From contig DATMXU010000229.1 in assembly GCA_035562355.1 (NCBI GenBank), forward strand, positions 1 through 21,293: DNA of 21,293 bases. Direction: 5' to 3'. Source of the DNA: Pseudoflavonifractor sp035562355 (lineage in GTDB: Bacteria > Bacillota > Clostridia > Oscillospirales > Oscillospiraceae). The position numbers and the translations under genes were made by a program. A model generated the notes under the pieces. That model saw nothing but the letters and a program-made list of their open reading frames with translations. It was not told the DNA's origin and did not search any database. Below are positions 13,469-21,069 of the stretch, one piece after another (the stretch's first letter is position 1; every line of letters begins with the position of its first letter).

Positions 13469-14027
13469 GAGCAAGGCCGCCCTCCGCGCCCAAGTACGGG
13501 GACTGATGGCGGCCATGACCGAGGCTGAGCGGCGGGAGAGCGACGAGGCGCTCTTTGCCCGCTTTCTCGCCCTGCCCGAGGTGGAGGGGGCAAAGACCAT
13601 TTTCCTCTACCGCGGCATGGGGGCCGAGCCGGACACCGCCACGCTGGAGCGCACTCTGCTGGAACGGGGTAAGACGGTGGCCCTGCCCCGCATCCTGCCG
13701 GACCGTGGGATGGAGGCGCGCGTCGTCACGGGGGATACCGTCCTGCTCCGCCACCCCTACGGGATGCTGGAGCCGGGGGAGGACTGCCCCCTGCTCTCCA
13801 AGGAGGATATCGACCTCGTTTTGACGCCGGGCCTGGCCTACGATAGGGCCGGTTATCGATTGGGTCAGGGCGGGGGATACTATGACCGTTATCTGGCGGA
13901 CTATACGGGCCGTACTGTGGCCCTGTGCCGGGCGGCCTTCCTGCTGCCCCAGGTGCCGGCTTTGCCCCACGATTTGCCGGTGGAGCTGGTGGTCACCGAG
14001 CGGGAGGTCTTTCGGACGGGTGCGTGA
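13461..14027 (+). CDS. 5-formyltetrahydrofolate cyclo-ligase (MTHFS)
   Basis: This enzyme uses ATP to convert 5-formyltetrahydrofolate to 5,10-methenyltetrahydrofolate, returning a storage or inhibitory folate to one-carbon metabolism in the cytoplasm. The 188-aa product has the usual length. It carries an N-terminal KAALRAQVRGLM helix like the family's KxxLRxxxR start, FLYRGMGAEPDT (48-59), and the diagnostic GYRLGQGGGYYDRYL (131-145). The ATG at 13461 lies within the end of the DJ-1 gene. Thymidylate synthesis consumes a folate, so sharing an operon with tmk makes metabolic sense; that link is inference. A short GC-rich hairpin follows the stop. Confidence 0.94.
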   Translation: MDESKAALRAQVRGLMAAMTEAERRESDEALFARFLALPEVEGAKTIFLYRGMGAEPDTATLERTLLERGKTVALPRILPDRGMEARVVTGDTVLLRHPYGMLEPGEDCPLLSKEDIDLVLTPGLAYDRAGYRLGQGGGYYDRYLADYTGRTVALCRAAFLLPQVPALPHDLPVELVVTEREVFRTGA

Positions 14028-14037
14028 CAAAGACGGA

Positions 14038-14056
14038 GGCGGGCCCAAGGCCCGCC
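14038..14056. terminator. GC-rich hairpin between convergent genes
   Basis: A perfect 8-bp inverted repeat, GGCGGGCC with GGCCCGCC, has a 3-nt loop. It lies 10 nt past the cyclo-ligase stop and 32 nt past the small minus-strand gene's stop. No good T tract follows on either strand, so it is a weak candidate for shared termination. Confidence 0.5.
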
Positions 14057-14088
14057 CCCGAATTCGGCAGTGATATTAAGTAGACGCT

Positions 14089-14262
14089 TTAGCAGCCGCA
14101 ATTGCCGCAGCCGCAGTCGTTGACGCCGCCCACGTTGCCGCAGTTGCCGCAGTTGCCGCAGCCATTGTTGCAACCGCCCAGTCCGCCGCAGCCCAGCAGC
14201 AGGATGATGATGATGATGATCCACAGGCAGTTGCCGCCCCAACCGTTGTTATTGCAAAACAT
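14089..14262 (-). CDS. 57-aa Cys/Gly/Asn-rich small protein with a hydrophobic Ile/Leu run
   Basis: This short gene is easily overlooked. The product starts MFCNNNGWGGNCLW, continues with six isoleucines and three leucines (residues 15-23), and ends in a tail of CGN/GCG repeats. In total it has 11 cysteines (3, 12, 25, 31, 35, 38, 41, 50, 52, 55, 57). The ATG is preceded on the minus strand by GAGGTGA at about 9 nt. The layout, a Gly/Asn-rich start, one hydrophobic stretch and Gly/Cys-rich repeats, recalls small YjcZ-type sporulation proteins and cysteine-rich spore-coat peptides of Firmicutes. I do not recognise an exact family. It lies between convergent folate cyclo-ligase and divergent mltG. 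A membrane-tethered, disulfide-linked spore or envelope protein is a guess. Confidence 0.75.
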   Translation of the reverse strand: MFCNNNGWGGNCLWIIIIIILLLGCGGLGGCNNGCGNCGNCGNVGGVNDCGCGNCGC

Positions 14263-14331
14263 AAAAAATCTTCACCTCTTCTAAAAAATAGGGGGATGGG
14301 CGGGCGTTCCGCCCCGTTTCCCTTTACGACC

Positions 14332-14360
14332 CATACTATGTCTCTTCCGTAAGAGTGGTT
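14332..14360 (-). promoter_or_regulatory. Possible sporulation-type promoter for the Cys-rich protein
   Basis: On the minus strand, AACC (14357-14360) and CATAGTATG (14332-14340) are separated by 16 bp. This resembles the sigma-K pattern (an AC element and CATA-N3-TA). It also overlaps TAGTAT, a weak sigma-A -10. It lies 70-100 bp upstream of the ATG. Evidence is pattern only. Confidence 0.25.
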
Positions 14361-14371
14361 CCGTAGGAACC
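14357..14371. repeat. Short hairpin upstream of mltG
   Basis: GGTTCC-GTA-GGAACC is a perfect 6-bp hairpin. A T-rich stretch begins 7 nt downstream on the plus strand, so it could act as an attenuator for transcripts entering mltG. It also overlaps the candidate promoter on the other strand. Confidence 0.35.
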
Positions 14372-14412
14372 GGAGCCCTTTTTATTTTTTCTTTCTGATT
14401 GGAGTTGTCCTC

Positions 14413-15624
14413 ATGTCTGAACGCGATGAGAGAAGTACGCCGCGCCCTCGCCCGCCACGGCGGGAGGAGGGGCAGACGCCGCCTCCTCAAAAAAAGAGGC
14501 GCCGCCGCCGCGGCATGAGTCCCTGGAGCGCCCTCCTCTATGTAGTGCTGGTCATCGGCGCGTCCGCCCTGCTGGCCGGCCTGGGCTGGATCGCCGCCTG
14601 CGACGTGCTGTCTCTGGATAAGCCGGAGAAGACCGCCGTGGTAACCCTGCCGGAGGATATCTTTGACTCTAAAGAGGTCAAGGACGGCGACGGAGGGACC
14701 AAGACCGTCCTCTATGCCGATCTGGGCTATGTGGCCGACCAGCTCAAGGAGCAGGAGGTGATCCGCTACCCTTGGCTATTCAAGCTCTTCGTCTCCTTTA
14801 CCGGCAAGGCGGACGACCTGAGACCCGGTATCTATAATCTGGATACCACCATGGACTACAGCGCCATCATCCGCAACCTGAGCGCCAAGTCGGGCAGCAA
14901 GGCAGAGGTCACGGTGGTTATCAAGGAGGGCTATACCTCCGCTCAGATCTTCCAGGCCCTGGCTGACGCGAGCGTGGCCTCGGTGGACGACCTGGAGAAG
15001 ACGGCCTCCTCCTATGACTTCAAGTTCTCCTTCCTCAAGGACGTGGTGTCCCTGGGAGAAAAGAACCGCCTGGAGGGCTATCTCTTCCCGGACACGTACC
15101 AATTCTATACCGGTATGGACCCCGTACAGGCTCTGAACAAGATGCTCCTGCGGTTTGACGAGGTCTTCACCCAGGATATGCGCGATCAGGCCGCCTCCAA
15201 CGGACAGAGCGTCCGGGACGTCGTCACCATCGCTTCCCTCATCGAGAAGGAGACTACAGGCGACGATCAGACCCTCATCTCCTCGGTTATTCACAACCGC
15301 CTCTACAAGGCAAATTCCCAGACGGCGGGCTACCTCAACATCGACGCCTCGCTCCTCTACGTCCTGCCTGAGCGGGCAGGCAAGCTCACCGCCGCCGACC
15401 TGGAGTATGACAGCCCCTATAACACGAAAAAGTATCAGGGCCTGCCTCCCGGGCCCATTGCCAACCCCGGCCAGGCAGCCCTCCGGGCCGCGTTGAAGCC
15501 CGAGAGCAGCAGCTACTACTTCTATGCCCTGGGCGACGACAAGGAGCACCATTTCTTCAAGACCTATGAGGAGCAGACGGCCTTCATCGCCAAGCAGGAG
15601 ATATACAAGAACAATGGCGAATAA
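14413..15624 (+). CDS. mltG: Endolytic murein transglycosylase MltG
   Basis: MltG is a membrane-anchored lytic transglycosylase that cuts nascent glycan strands and so limits peptidoglycan chain length. The 403-aa product has a Pro/Arg-rich cytoplasmic tail (1-34), one membrane helix (about 38-62), an intermediate LysM-like region and the YceG catalytic domain. Motifs are EGYLFPDTYQF (221-231), IASLIEKET with the likely catalytic Glu278 (273-281), and YNTKKYQGLPPGPIANPGQ (336-354). The ATG at 14413 has GGAG 8 nt upstream. Its stop overlaps the next start by 11 nt. mltG followed by U32-family genes close to alaS is also seen in Bacillus subtilis (yrrL to yrrO), which supports the identification. 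All motifs are intact. Confidence 0.95.
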   Translation: MSERDERSTPRPRPPRREEGQTPPPQKKRRRRRGMSPWSALLYVVLVIGASALLAGLGWIAACDVLSLDKPEKTAVVTLPEDIFDSKEVKDGDGGTKTVLYADLGYVADQLKEQEVIRYPWLFKLFVSFTGKADDLRPGIYNLDTTMDYSAIIRNLSAKSGSKAEVTVVIKEGYTSAQIFQALADASVASVDDLEKTASSYDFKFSFLKDVVSLGEKNRLEGYLFPDTYQFYTGMDPVQALNKMLLRFDEVFTQDMRDQAASNGQSVRDVVTIASLIEKETTGDDQTLISSVIHNRLYKANSQTAGYLNIDASLLYVLPERAGKLTAADLEYDSPYNTKKYQGLPPGPIANPGQAALRAALKPESSSYYFYALGDDKEHHFFKTYEEQTAFIAKQEIYKNNGE

Positions 15625-16840
15625 GAAAACTGAGGTTCTATCGCCCGCGGGGGACATGGAGCGCTTGCGCATGGCGGTGGCCTACGGAGCCGACGCGGTC
15701 TATCTGGCGGGGGGGCTCTTCGGCATGCGCTCCTTCGCGGGGAATTTCTCCCCCGAGGAGCTGCGGGAGGCGGTTGCGCTCTGCCGCGACAGGGGGGTGA
15801 AGGTCCACGTCACCTGCAACACCATGCCCCGCAATGGAGAGCTGGCGCTCCTCCCCGAGTGGCTGGAGTATCTGGAGGAGCTGGGGGTGGACGCGGCTAT
15901 CGTGGCCGACGTGGGCGTGCTCTCCCTGCTGAAACAGCACGCGCCACACGTGGCGGCCCATATCTCCACCCAGGCCAGCGTGGTCAACTACCAGGCCGCC
16001 CGCGTCTGGCACGAGCTGGGCGCCAGCCGAATCGTCCTGGCCCGGGAGCTCTCATTGGACGAGATCCGGGAGATACGGGCCAAGACGCCTCCGGCCCTGG
16101 AGCTGGAGGCATTTGCCCACGGGTCCATGTGCGTGAGCTATTCGGGCCGGTGCCTCCTCTCCAACTACATGACGGGGCGGGACGCCAACCGGGGCGCCTG
16201 TGCCCAGCCCTGCCGCTACCAGTACGCGCTGATGGAGGAAAAGCGGCCGGGCGAGTACTTCCCCGTCTATGAGGAGAACGGGGAGACCTACATTATGAAC
16301 TCCCGGGATATGTGCATGATCGACCATATCCCGGAGCTTTTGGACGCAGGGCTCGACAGCCTGAAGATCGAGGGCCGGGCCAAGAGCGCGTACTACGCCG
16401 CCGTTATCACCGGGGCCTACCGCCATGCGGTGGATGCGGCCCTGGCGGGAGAGCCGCTGGACCCGGTCTGGCGCGGCGAGGTGGAGCGGGTGAGCCACCG
16501 GCACTACTCCACCGGCTTTTACTTCGGTGAGCCGGGGCAGTTCACCCGGGACGCCCGCTACATCCGGGACTGGCAGGTCTCGGCTATGGTGGAGGCATGC
16601 GACGGGGAGGGGAACGCCGTCCTGTCCCTCAACAATAAATTCTCCACGGGAGACGAGCTGGAGCTGGTGGGCCCCGGTGTGCGCCCCATGGCCTTCACCG
16701 CCCCCGCCATGGCCGACCTGGAGGGGAACGCGCTCACCGAGGTCCGCAGGCCGGAGATGCGCTTTACCATGCGCCTGCCCCGCCCTGTGCCGCCTCTGTC
16801 CATCCTGCGGCGGGGCGTGGAGCTGACCCCAAGGAGTTGA
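15614..16840 (+). CDS. U32 family peptidase / tRNA hydroxylation protein (TrhP/YrrO type)
   Basis: Members of peptidase family U32 of this type (E. coli TrhP/YegQ, B. subtilis YrrN/YrrO) are required for prephenate-dependent 5-hydroxyuridine formation at tRNA position 34, though they are still annotated as peptidases. The 408-aa product starts ..EVLSPAGDMERLRMAVAYGADAVYLAG, typical of the family. It has AFAHGSMCVSYSGRCLLSNY and NRGACAQPCR, giving Cys173, Cys180, Cys196 and Cys200, probable ligands of an iron-sulfur cluster. DSLKIEGRAKSAYY (248-261) follows. The start at 15614 overlaps the mltG stop; its Shine-Dalgarno (GGAG) is 13 nt away, so translation probably depends on coupling. Only one copy is present, whereas Bacillus has a tandem pair. 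Substrate tRNA modification is inferred from the family. Confidence 0.92.
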   Translation: MANKKTEVLSPAGDMERLRMAVAYGADAVYLAGGLFGMRSFAGNFSPEELREAVALCRDRGVKVHVTCNTMPRNGELALLPEWLEYLEELGVDAAIVADVGVLSLLKQHAPHVAAHISTQASVVNYQAARVWHELGASRIVLARELSLDEIREIRAKTPPALELEAFAHGSMCVSYSGRCLLSNYMTGRDANRGACAQPCRYQYALMEEKRPGEYFPVYEENGETYIMNSRDMCMIDHIPELLDAGLDSLKIEGRAKSAYYAAVITGAYRHAVDAALAGEPLDPVWRGEVERVSHRHYSTGFYFGEPGQFTRDARYIRDWQVSAMVEACDGEGNAVLSLNNKFSTGDELELVGPGVRPMAFTAPAMADLEGNALTEVRRPEMRFTMRLPRPVPPLSILRRGVELTPRS

Positions 16841-16847
16841 AACCGGT

Positions 16848-17954
16848 TTGAGTGATTTGACGACTGCCCGCCGCCGGGATTACGACCTGCTGCGGGTCGC
16901 ATCCATGGCGGCAGTGGTGTACCTGCACACCGCCGCGGCCTCCCTACAGACCATGGAGAACAGTGCGCTGTGGCAGTTTTCCAACCTCTTTGCCTCCCTG
17001 GGCACCGCCGCGGTGCCCCTTTTCTTCATGCTGTCGGGGGCACTCCTCCTGCGCTCGCCCCGGACGGGGGATTGGGCCTTCGTACTGCGCCGCCGCCTGC
17101 CCCGGGTGCTGGTCCCCGGTCTCTTCTGGTCGGGACTGGTGATCCTGGGTACCTGGCGGCTGAAGGGCGGGGACGCGGCCCTTCAAATGCTGGTCCATCT
17201 GCCCAATACGACGGTGCTCACACCCTACTGGTTCCTCTATGCCCTGGTGCCCATGTACCTCCTCTCCCCCCTCCTCAAGCGCCTCGCGGACGGCATGGAG
17301 GAGAGCCACTGGCGCTATCTTCTGGGCCTGTGGGGGGTGCTGACGTTGGGACTTCAGAGCGTGGCCTACCTGACGCCGGAGCCGTGGAAGTTCTTCTTCC
17401 TGGAGAACGGCACCCTCAACGTAAGCGCCATAGGGGGTTACCTGGGGTATTTCTTCCTGGGCGCGTACCTGGACCGGCTGGAGCGCCTGCCGCCCCGGTG
17501 GACGCTGTGGCTGGCTGTGGGGGCGGACTGGGCCATCATCACCCTGGGCACCCGGTATTTCACCGCGAGGACCGGCGTGTATGGCCAGCAGCTTTTGGAC
17601 TACCGCGGTATCTTTGCCGCCGTTCTGGCCGCCGGGCTCTTCCTGCTGGCGCGGAGCTATTTCGGCTCCGGCAGGGGGAGCGGAAGGGCGCTCACCGCCC
17701 TGGCCGGATGCTCCTTCGGAGTGTACCTGGCCCACCCCTTTGCCATCAAGGCGGTGGAGCTGGTGCTGGGTGAAGTAAGCGGTGTCCCGGGGCAGGTCCT
17801 CACCTGGCTCCTGGCGCTGGCGGGCAGCATCTTGGGCGTGATGGCGGTGCAGAGCGTTAAGCCGCTGTGTTTCCCTGTAACGGGCCAGAGCTACGCCGCC
17901 GCCTGCCGCGAGAGTAATCTCTTTGCCATTTTCCACAGGAAAAGGAGAGATTAG
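16848..17954 (+). CDS. Acyltransferase-3 family membrane protein
   Basis: This 368-aa polytopic protein belongs to the acyltransferase-3 family (PF01757; OafA/WecH-like), which typically O-acetylates cell-surface sugars. It opens with the diagnostic RRRDYDLLRVASMAAVVYLHT, where the Arg and His fit the family's active-site pattern. About ten hydrophobic segments follow, including PLFFMLSGALLL, and the C-terminus shows LAGCSFGVYLAHPFAIK. The start is a TTG at 16848, with AAGGAG 11 nt upstream and 7 nt after the U32 stop, so it is in the same transcription unit. A second TTG lies 9 nt downstream. The acceptor is unknown; peptidoglycan, a teichoic acid or an exopolysaccharide are options given MltG and TagA nearby. 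A basic cytoplasmic tail ends the protein. Confidence 0.92.
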   Translation: MSDLTTARRRDYDLLRVASMAAVVYLHTAAASLQTMENSALWQFSNLFASLGTAAVPLFFMLSGALLLRSPRTGDWAFVLRRRLPRVLVPGLFWSGLVILGTWRLKGGDAALQMLVHLPNTTVLTPYWFLYALVPMYLLSPLLKRLADGMEESHWRYLLGLWGVLTLGLQSVAYLTPEPWKFFFLENGTLNVSAIGGYLGYFFLGAYLDRLERLPPRWTLWLAVGADWAIITLGTRYFTARTGVYGQQLLDYRGIFAAVLAAGLFLLARSYFGSGRGSGRALTALAGCSFGVYLAHPFAIKAVELVLGEVSGVPGQVLTWLLALAGSILGVMAVQSVKPLCFPVTGQSYAAACRESNLFAIFHRKRRD

Positions 17955-17971
17955 CCTATACAGAAAAACCA

Positions 17972-17998
17972 CTGATTTGGGGCTCTCAGCCCCGTCAG
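17972..17998 (+). terminator. Hairpin after the acyltransferase gene
   Basis: GGGGCT-CTC-AGCCCC (17979-17993) is flanked by a CTGA/TCAG pairing and lies 18-25 nt after the stop. A T-rich run occurs only about 30 nt further on (from 18027), so terminator activity is uncertain. Confidence 0.4.
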
Positions 17999-18106
17999 AG
18001 CTCTATGCCGGGAACAGGCCCCCTAGTTTTTTCTTTTCCCCCACTTTTTTGGGAACGCAAAGAGAGGGAGCCCCCGGAAGATGCTGCCCTTCAAGCGGGA
18101 AAACCA

Positions 18107-18134
18107 TTGACAACACAGGAAAATGTGGTAGAAT
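18107..18134 (+). promoter_or_regulatory. Sigma-A promoter of alaS
   Basis: TTGACA (18107-18112) and TAGAAT (18129-18134) are separated by 16 bp, directly upstream of the T-box leader. The -35 is perfect and the -10 has one mismatch. Confidence 0.85.
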
Positions 18135-18140
18135 AGTGAG

Positions 18141-18376
18141 GCGAAAAGCGATGATGGAGCCAAGGGTACGACGCCGCGGTGAGCGAGAGGGGATGGTGAG
18201 AGCCCTCGGCGACACGCGTACCTGCGCCACTCCCGAGCGGTCTGCGACGAGCAGAGCGGTTCATCCCCGTTACCGGATGCAGTTGAGATGTCCGCTTTAT
18301 GCGGGCAAATCAGGGTGGTACCGCGGAGCTATAACGTTTCGCCCCTGGAGCGACAGGGGTGAAACGTTTTTTGTTT
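18141..18376 (+). promoter_or_regulatory. T-box leader (alanyl-tRNA-responsive) upstream of alaS
   Basis: The leader contains the canonical T-box sequence AGGGTGGTACCGCGG (18312-18326). It is followed by a terminator stem (18333-18347 with 18354-18368) and a T run to 18376. In T-box leaders, uncharged tRNA pairs through its anticodon to a specifier codon and through its acceptor end to the T-box bulge, which stabilises an antiterminator and allows transcription. The variable T-box base is T, which pairs with the A discriminator expected for tRNA-Ala. The Stem I region (about 18141-18270) has several GCN triplets, and I could not fix the specifier by eye. The regulated gene, alaS, begins 50 nt past the terminator. 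Confidence 0.93.
18333..18376 (+). terminator. Regulated terminator of the T-box
   Basis: AACGTTTC pairs with GAAACGTT and CCCCTG with CAGGGG around a 6-nt loop, followed by TTTTTTGTTTT. It is the transcription-off conformation, mutually exclusive with the antiterminator that includes the T-box sequence. Confidence 0.93.
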
Positions 18377-18426
18377 TGCCCCGGCCCCCGTGCGGGGAGC
18401 CAAAGAGAAAAACGGAGGTTATTTGA

Positions 18427-21066
18427 ATGAGCAAGAATTACGGCCTGAACGAGCTGAGGGAGATGTTCCTCGCCTTCTTCGAGACCAAGGGCCATCTGCG
18501 CCTGCCCAGCTTTTCCCTCGTACCCCAGAACGACGCCAGCCTTCTCCTCATCAACTCGGGCATGGCCCCCATGAAACCCTGGTTCACCGGAGAGCAGGAG
18601 CCCCCCCGCCACCGGGTCTGCACCTGCCAGAAGTGTATCCGCACCGGCGACATCGAGAATATCGGCCACACTGCCCGCCATGGCACCTACTTTGAAATGC
18701 TGGGCAATTTCTCCTTCGGCGACTACTTCAAGCATGAGGCCATTGCCTGGAGCTGGGAATTCCTCACCTCTCCCGAGTGGGTGGGCCTGGACCCCGACCG
18801 GCTCTACCCCTCGGTCTACGAGGAGGACGACGAGGCCTTTGAGATCTGGAATAAGGAGATCGGTATTGCCCCCGAGCGCATCTTCAAGTTCGGCAAGGCC
18901 GACAACTTCTGGGAGCACGGCTCCGGTCCCTGCGGCCCCTGCTCCGAGATCTACTACGACCGGGGTGAGAGGTGGGGCTGCGGAAAGCCTGGCTGCACCG
19001 TGGGGTGCGAGTGCGACCGCTATATCGAGGTCTGGAACAACGTCTTCTCCCAGTTCAATAGCGACGGACAGGGCAACTACACGGAGCTTGCCCAGAAGAA
19101 CATCGACACCGGCATGGGCTTAGAGCGCCTGGCCTGCGTCTGTCAGGACGTGGCGAGCCTCTTCGACGTGGACACCGTCATGAACATCACCAATAAGGTG
19201 AGCGAGATCACCCGCGCCCACTATGGCGAGAGCGCCAGGACCGACGTGAGCCTGCGGGTCATCACCGACCATATCCGCTCGGCCACCTTTATGATCTCCG
19301 ACGGCGTGCTCCCCTCCAACGAGGGGCGGGGCTACGTGCTGCGCCGCCTCCTGCGCCGGGCGGCCCGGCACGGCAAGCTCCTGGGCGTCAACGAACCCTT
19401 CCTCTTCTCTGTGTGCGATACCGTCATCCACGAGAACGAGGGCCACTACCCCGAGCTGCGGGAGAAGGAGGACTATATCACCCGCGTCATCCGGGTGGAG
19501 GAGGAGAATTTCGCCAAGACCATCGACGCGGGCATGAGCATCCTCACCGCGCTGCTGGACGAGCACAAGGAGCGGGGGGAGAGCACCTTCTCAGGGGCCG
19601 CCGCCTTTAAGCTGTACGACACCTACGGGTTTCCCATCGACCTGACCGACGAGATCGTGGCCGAGGCCGGTATGGGTATCGATAAGGATGCGTTCAAAAA
19701 GCTCATGGAGGAACAGAAGGTCCGGGCGCGGGAGGCCCGCGCCGCCCTGGGCGACCTGGGCTGGGCCGGCATCGAGTTCGGCAAGGACATGCCTGCCACG
19801 GTGTTCGTGGGCTACGACGCCACTGCCATCGAGGACGCGAAGGTGCTGGCCATCGTGGCCGAGGGGGAGCTGCGCGACAGCATCACCTCAGGGGTGGAGG
19901 CCATCATCGTGCTGGATAAGACCCCCTTCTACGCCGAGATGGGCGGCCAGGTGGCCGACCATGGCGTGATCGGCGGCCACTTCGCCGTCCACGACGTGCA
20001 GAAGAACAAGGGCGGCAAATATATGCACTACGGCAAGCTGGAGAAGGGCGAGCTGAAGGTAGGGGACACCGTCCCGGCGGCCATCGATATGGACCGCCGC
20101 AAGGCCATCCAGCGCGCCCACTCGGCCACCCACCTCCTCCACAAGGCCCTGCGCACCGTCCTGGGCGACCATGTCCAGCAGGCGGGCTCTCTGGTGGAGC
20201 CCGACCGGCTGCGCTTTGACTTCACCCACTTCTCAGCGATGACCGCCCAGGAGCTGGCCGAGGTCAGCCGCCTGGTCAACGCCGCCATCCTGGAGGGCTA
20301 CAGCGTCCACACTGAGGAGATGGGTATCGACGCGGCCAAGCAGGCCGGGGCCATGGCCCTCTTCGGCGAGAAGTACGGCGACGTCGTCCGGGTGGTCAGC
20401 ATGGGGGACTACTCGGTGGAGCTGTGCGGCGGCACTCACCTTGATAACACCGCCAAGACGGGAGTTTTCCACATCGAGAGCGAGGGCAGTGTGGCCTCCG
20501 GCGTGCGCCGGATCGAGGCCACCACCGGCCTTGTCTCTCTGGAGACAATGAATAAGGCCCAGCAGCTCCTCTTCCAGACGGCCGGCGTCTTCAAGGTCAA
20601 GCCCGCCGAGCTGCGGGAGAGAGCCGAGCAGAGCGTGAGCGAGCTCAAGGACCTGCGCCACCGGCTGGAGAACTTCAAGGCCAAGGAGGCCGCCGGCGAG
20701 GCCGACCGCTACCTCTTCGCCGCCAGAACGGTGGGGGAGCTCAAGGTGGTCACCGCAGCCGTGGGCGAGGCCGACGCCAATAACCTGCGCGCCATGGGAG
20801 ACCGCCTGCGGGACAAGGCCTCCAATCTGGTGGGTGTTTTGGCCACCGTGGCCGAGGACAAGGTCACCTTCCTGGCCGTATGCGGCAAGGAGGCGGTGGC
20901 CAAGGGGGTCAAGGCCGGGGACATCATCAAGGCGGTCACCGCCATCGCCGGCGGCTCGGGCGGCGGCAAGCCGGACAGCGCCATGGGCGGCGGCAAGGAC
21001 CCCTCCAAGCTGGAAGAGGCTCTGGCGGCCGTGGACGGTCTGGTCCGGAGCAGGCTGGGGCTGTAA
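18427..21066 (+). CDS. alaS: Alanine--tRNA ligase
   Basis: This cytoplasmic class II synthetase charges tRNA-Ala with alanine and edits mischarged Ser/Gly. The 879-aa product has the full four-part layout. The aminoacylation domain starts NELREMFLAFFETKGH and includes PMKPWFTGEQEPP and NIGHTARHGTYFEMLGNFSFG. A tRNA-recognition domain follows. The editing domain has zinc ligands in HSATH (His565, His569) and CGGTH (Cys667, His671), and the C-terminal C-Ala domain ends with a Gly-rich GGSGGGKPDSAMGGG. The ATG has GGAGG about 8 nt upstream and is controlled by the T-box. Length is typical and no motif is missing. A DUF4250 gene begins 4 nt after the stop. Confidence 0.98.
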   Translation: MSKNYGLNELREMFLAFFETKGHLRLPSFSLVPQNDASLLLINSGMAPMKPWFTGEQEPPRHRVCTCQKCIRTGDIENIGHTARHGTYFEMLGNFSFGDYFKHEAIAWSWEFLTSPEWVGLDPDRLYPSVYEEDDEAFEIWNKEIGIAPERIFKFGKADNFWEHGSGPCGPCSEIYYDRGERWGCGKPGCTVGCECDRYIEVWNNVFSQFNSDGQGNYTELAQKNIDTGMGLERLACVCQDVASLFDVDTVMNITNKVSEITRAHYGESARTDVSLRVITDHIRSATFMISDGVLPSNEGRGYVLRRLLRRAARHGKLLGVNEPFLFSVCDTVIHENEGHYPELREKEDYITRVIRVEEENFAKTIDAGMSILTALLDEHKERGESTFSGAAAFKLYDTYGFPIDLTDEIVAEAGMGIDKDAFKKLMEEQKVRAREARAALGDLGWAGIEFGKDMPATVFVGYDATAIEDAKVLAIVAEGELRDSITSGVEAIIVLDKTPFYAEMGGQVADHGVIGGHFAVHDVQKNKGGKYMHYGKLEKGELKVGDTVPAAIDMDRRKAIQRAHSATHLLHKALRTVLGDHVQQAGSLVEPDRLRFDFTHFSAMTAQELAEVSRLVNAAILEGYSVHTEEMGIDAAKQAGAMALFGEKYGDVVRVVSMGDYSVELCGGTHLDNTAKTGVFHIESEGSVASGVRRIEATTGLVSLETMNKAQQLLFQTAGVFKVKPAELRERAEQSVSELKDLRHRLENFKAKEAAGEADRYLFAARTVGELKVVTAAVGEADANNLRAMGDRLRDKASNLVGVLATVAEDKVTFLAVCGKEAVAKGVKAGDIIKAVTAIAGGSGGGKPDSAMGGGKDPSKLEEALAAVDGLVRSRLGL

Positions 21067-21069
21067 GAG

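Noticed and set aside
12368..13600. A 410-codon open frame on the minus strand
   Set aside because: It lies opposite tmk, the DJ-1 gene and the start of the cyclo-ligase gene, all with clear family motifs. Its peptide has no recognisable domain. Long antisense frames are expected in GC-rich coding DNA.
14203..14221. GAT trinucleotide run considered as a microsatellite, and a 60-codon plus-strand frame (14102-14284) across it
   Set aside because: The run encodes isoleucines in the minus-strand Cys-rich protein. The plus-strand frame gives only Pro/Gln-rich shadow sequence without a ribosome binding site.
16944..17972. A 342-codon minus-strand frame rich in Gln, Gly and Pro
   Set aside because: It is antisense to the acyltransferase gene, low in hydrophobic order and without a plausible ribosome binding site.
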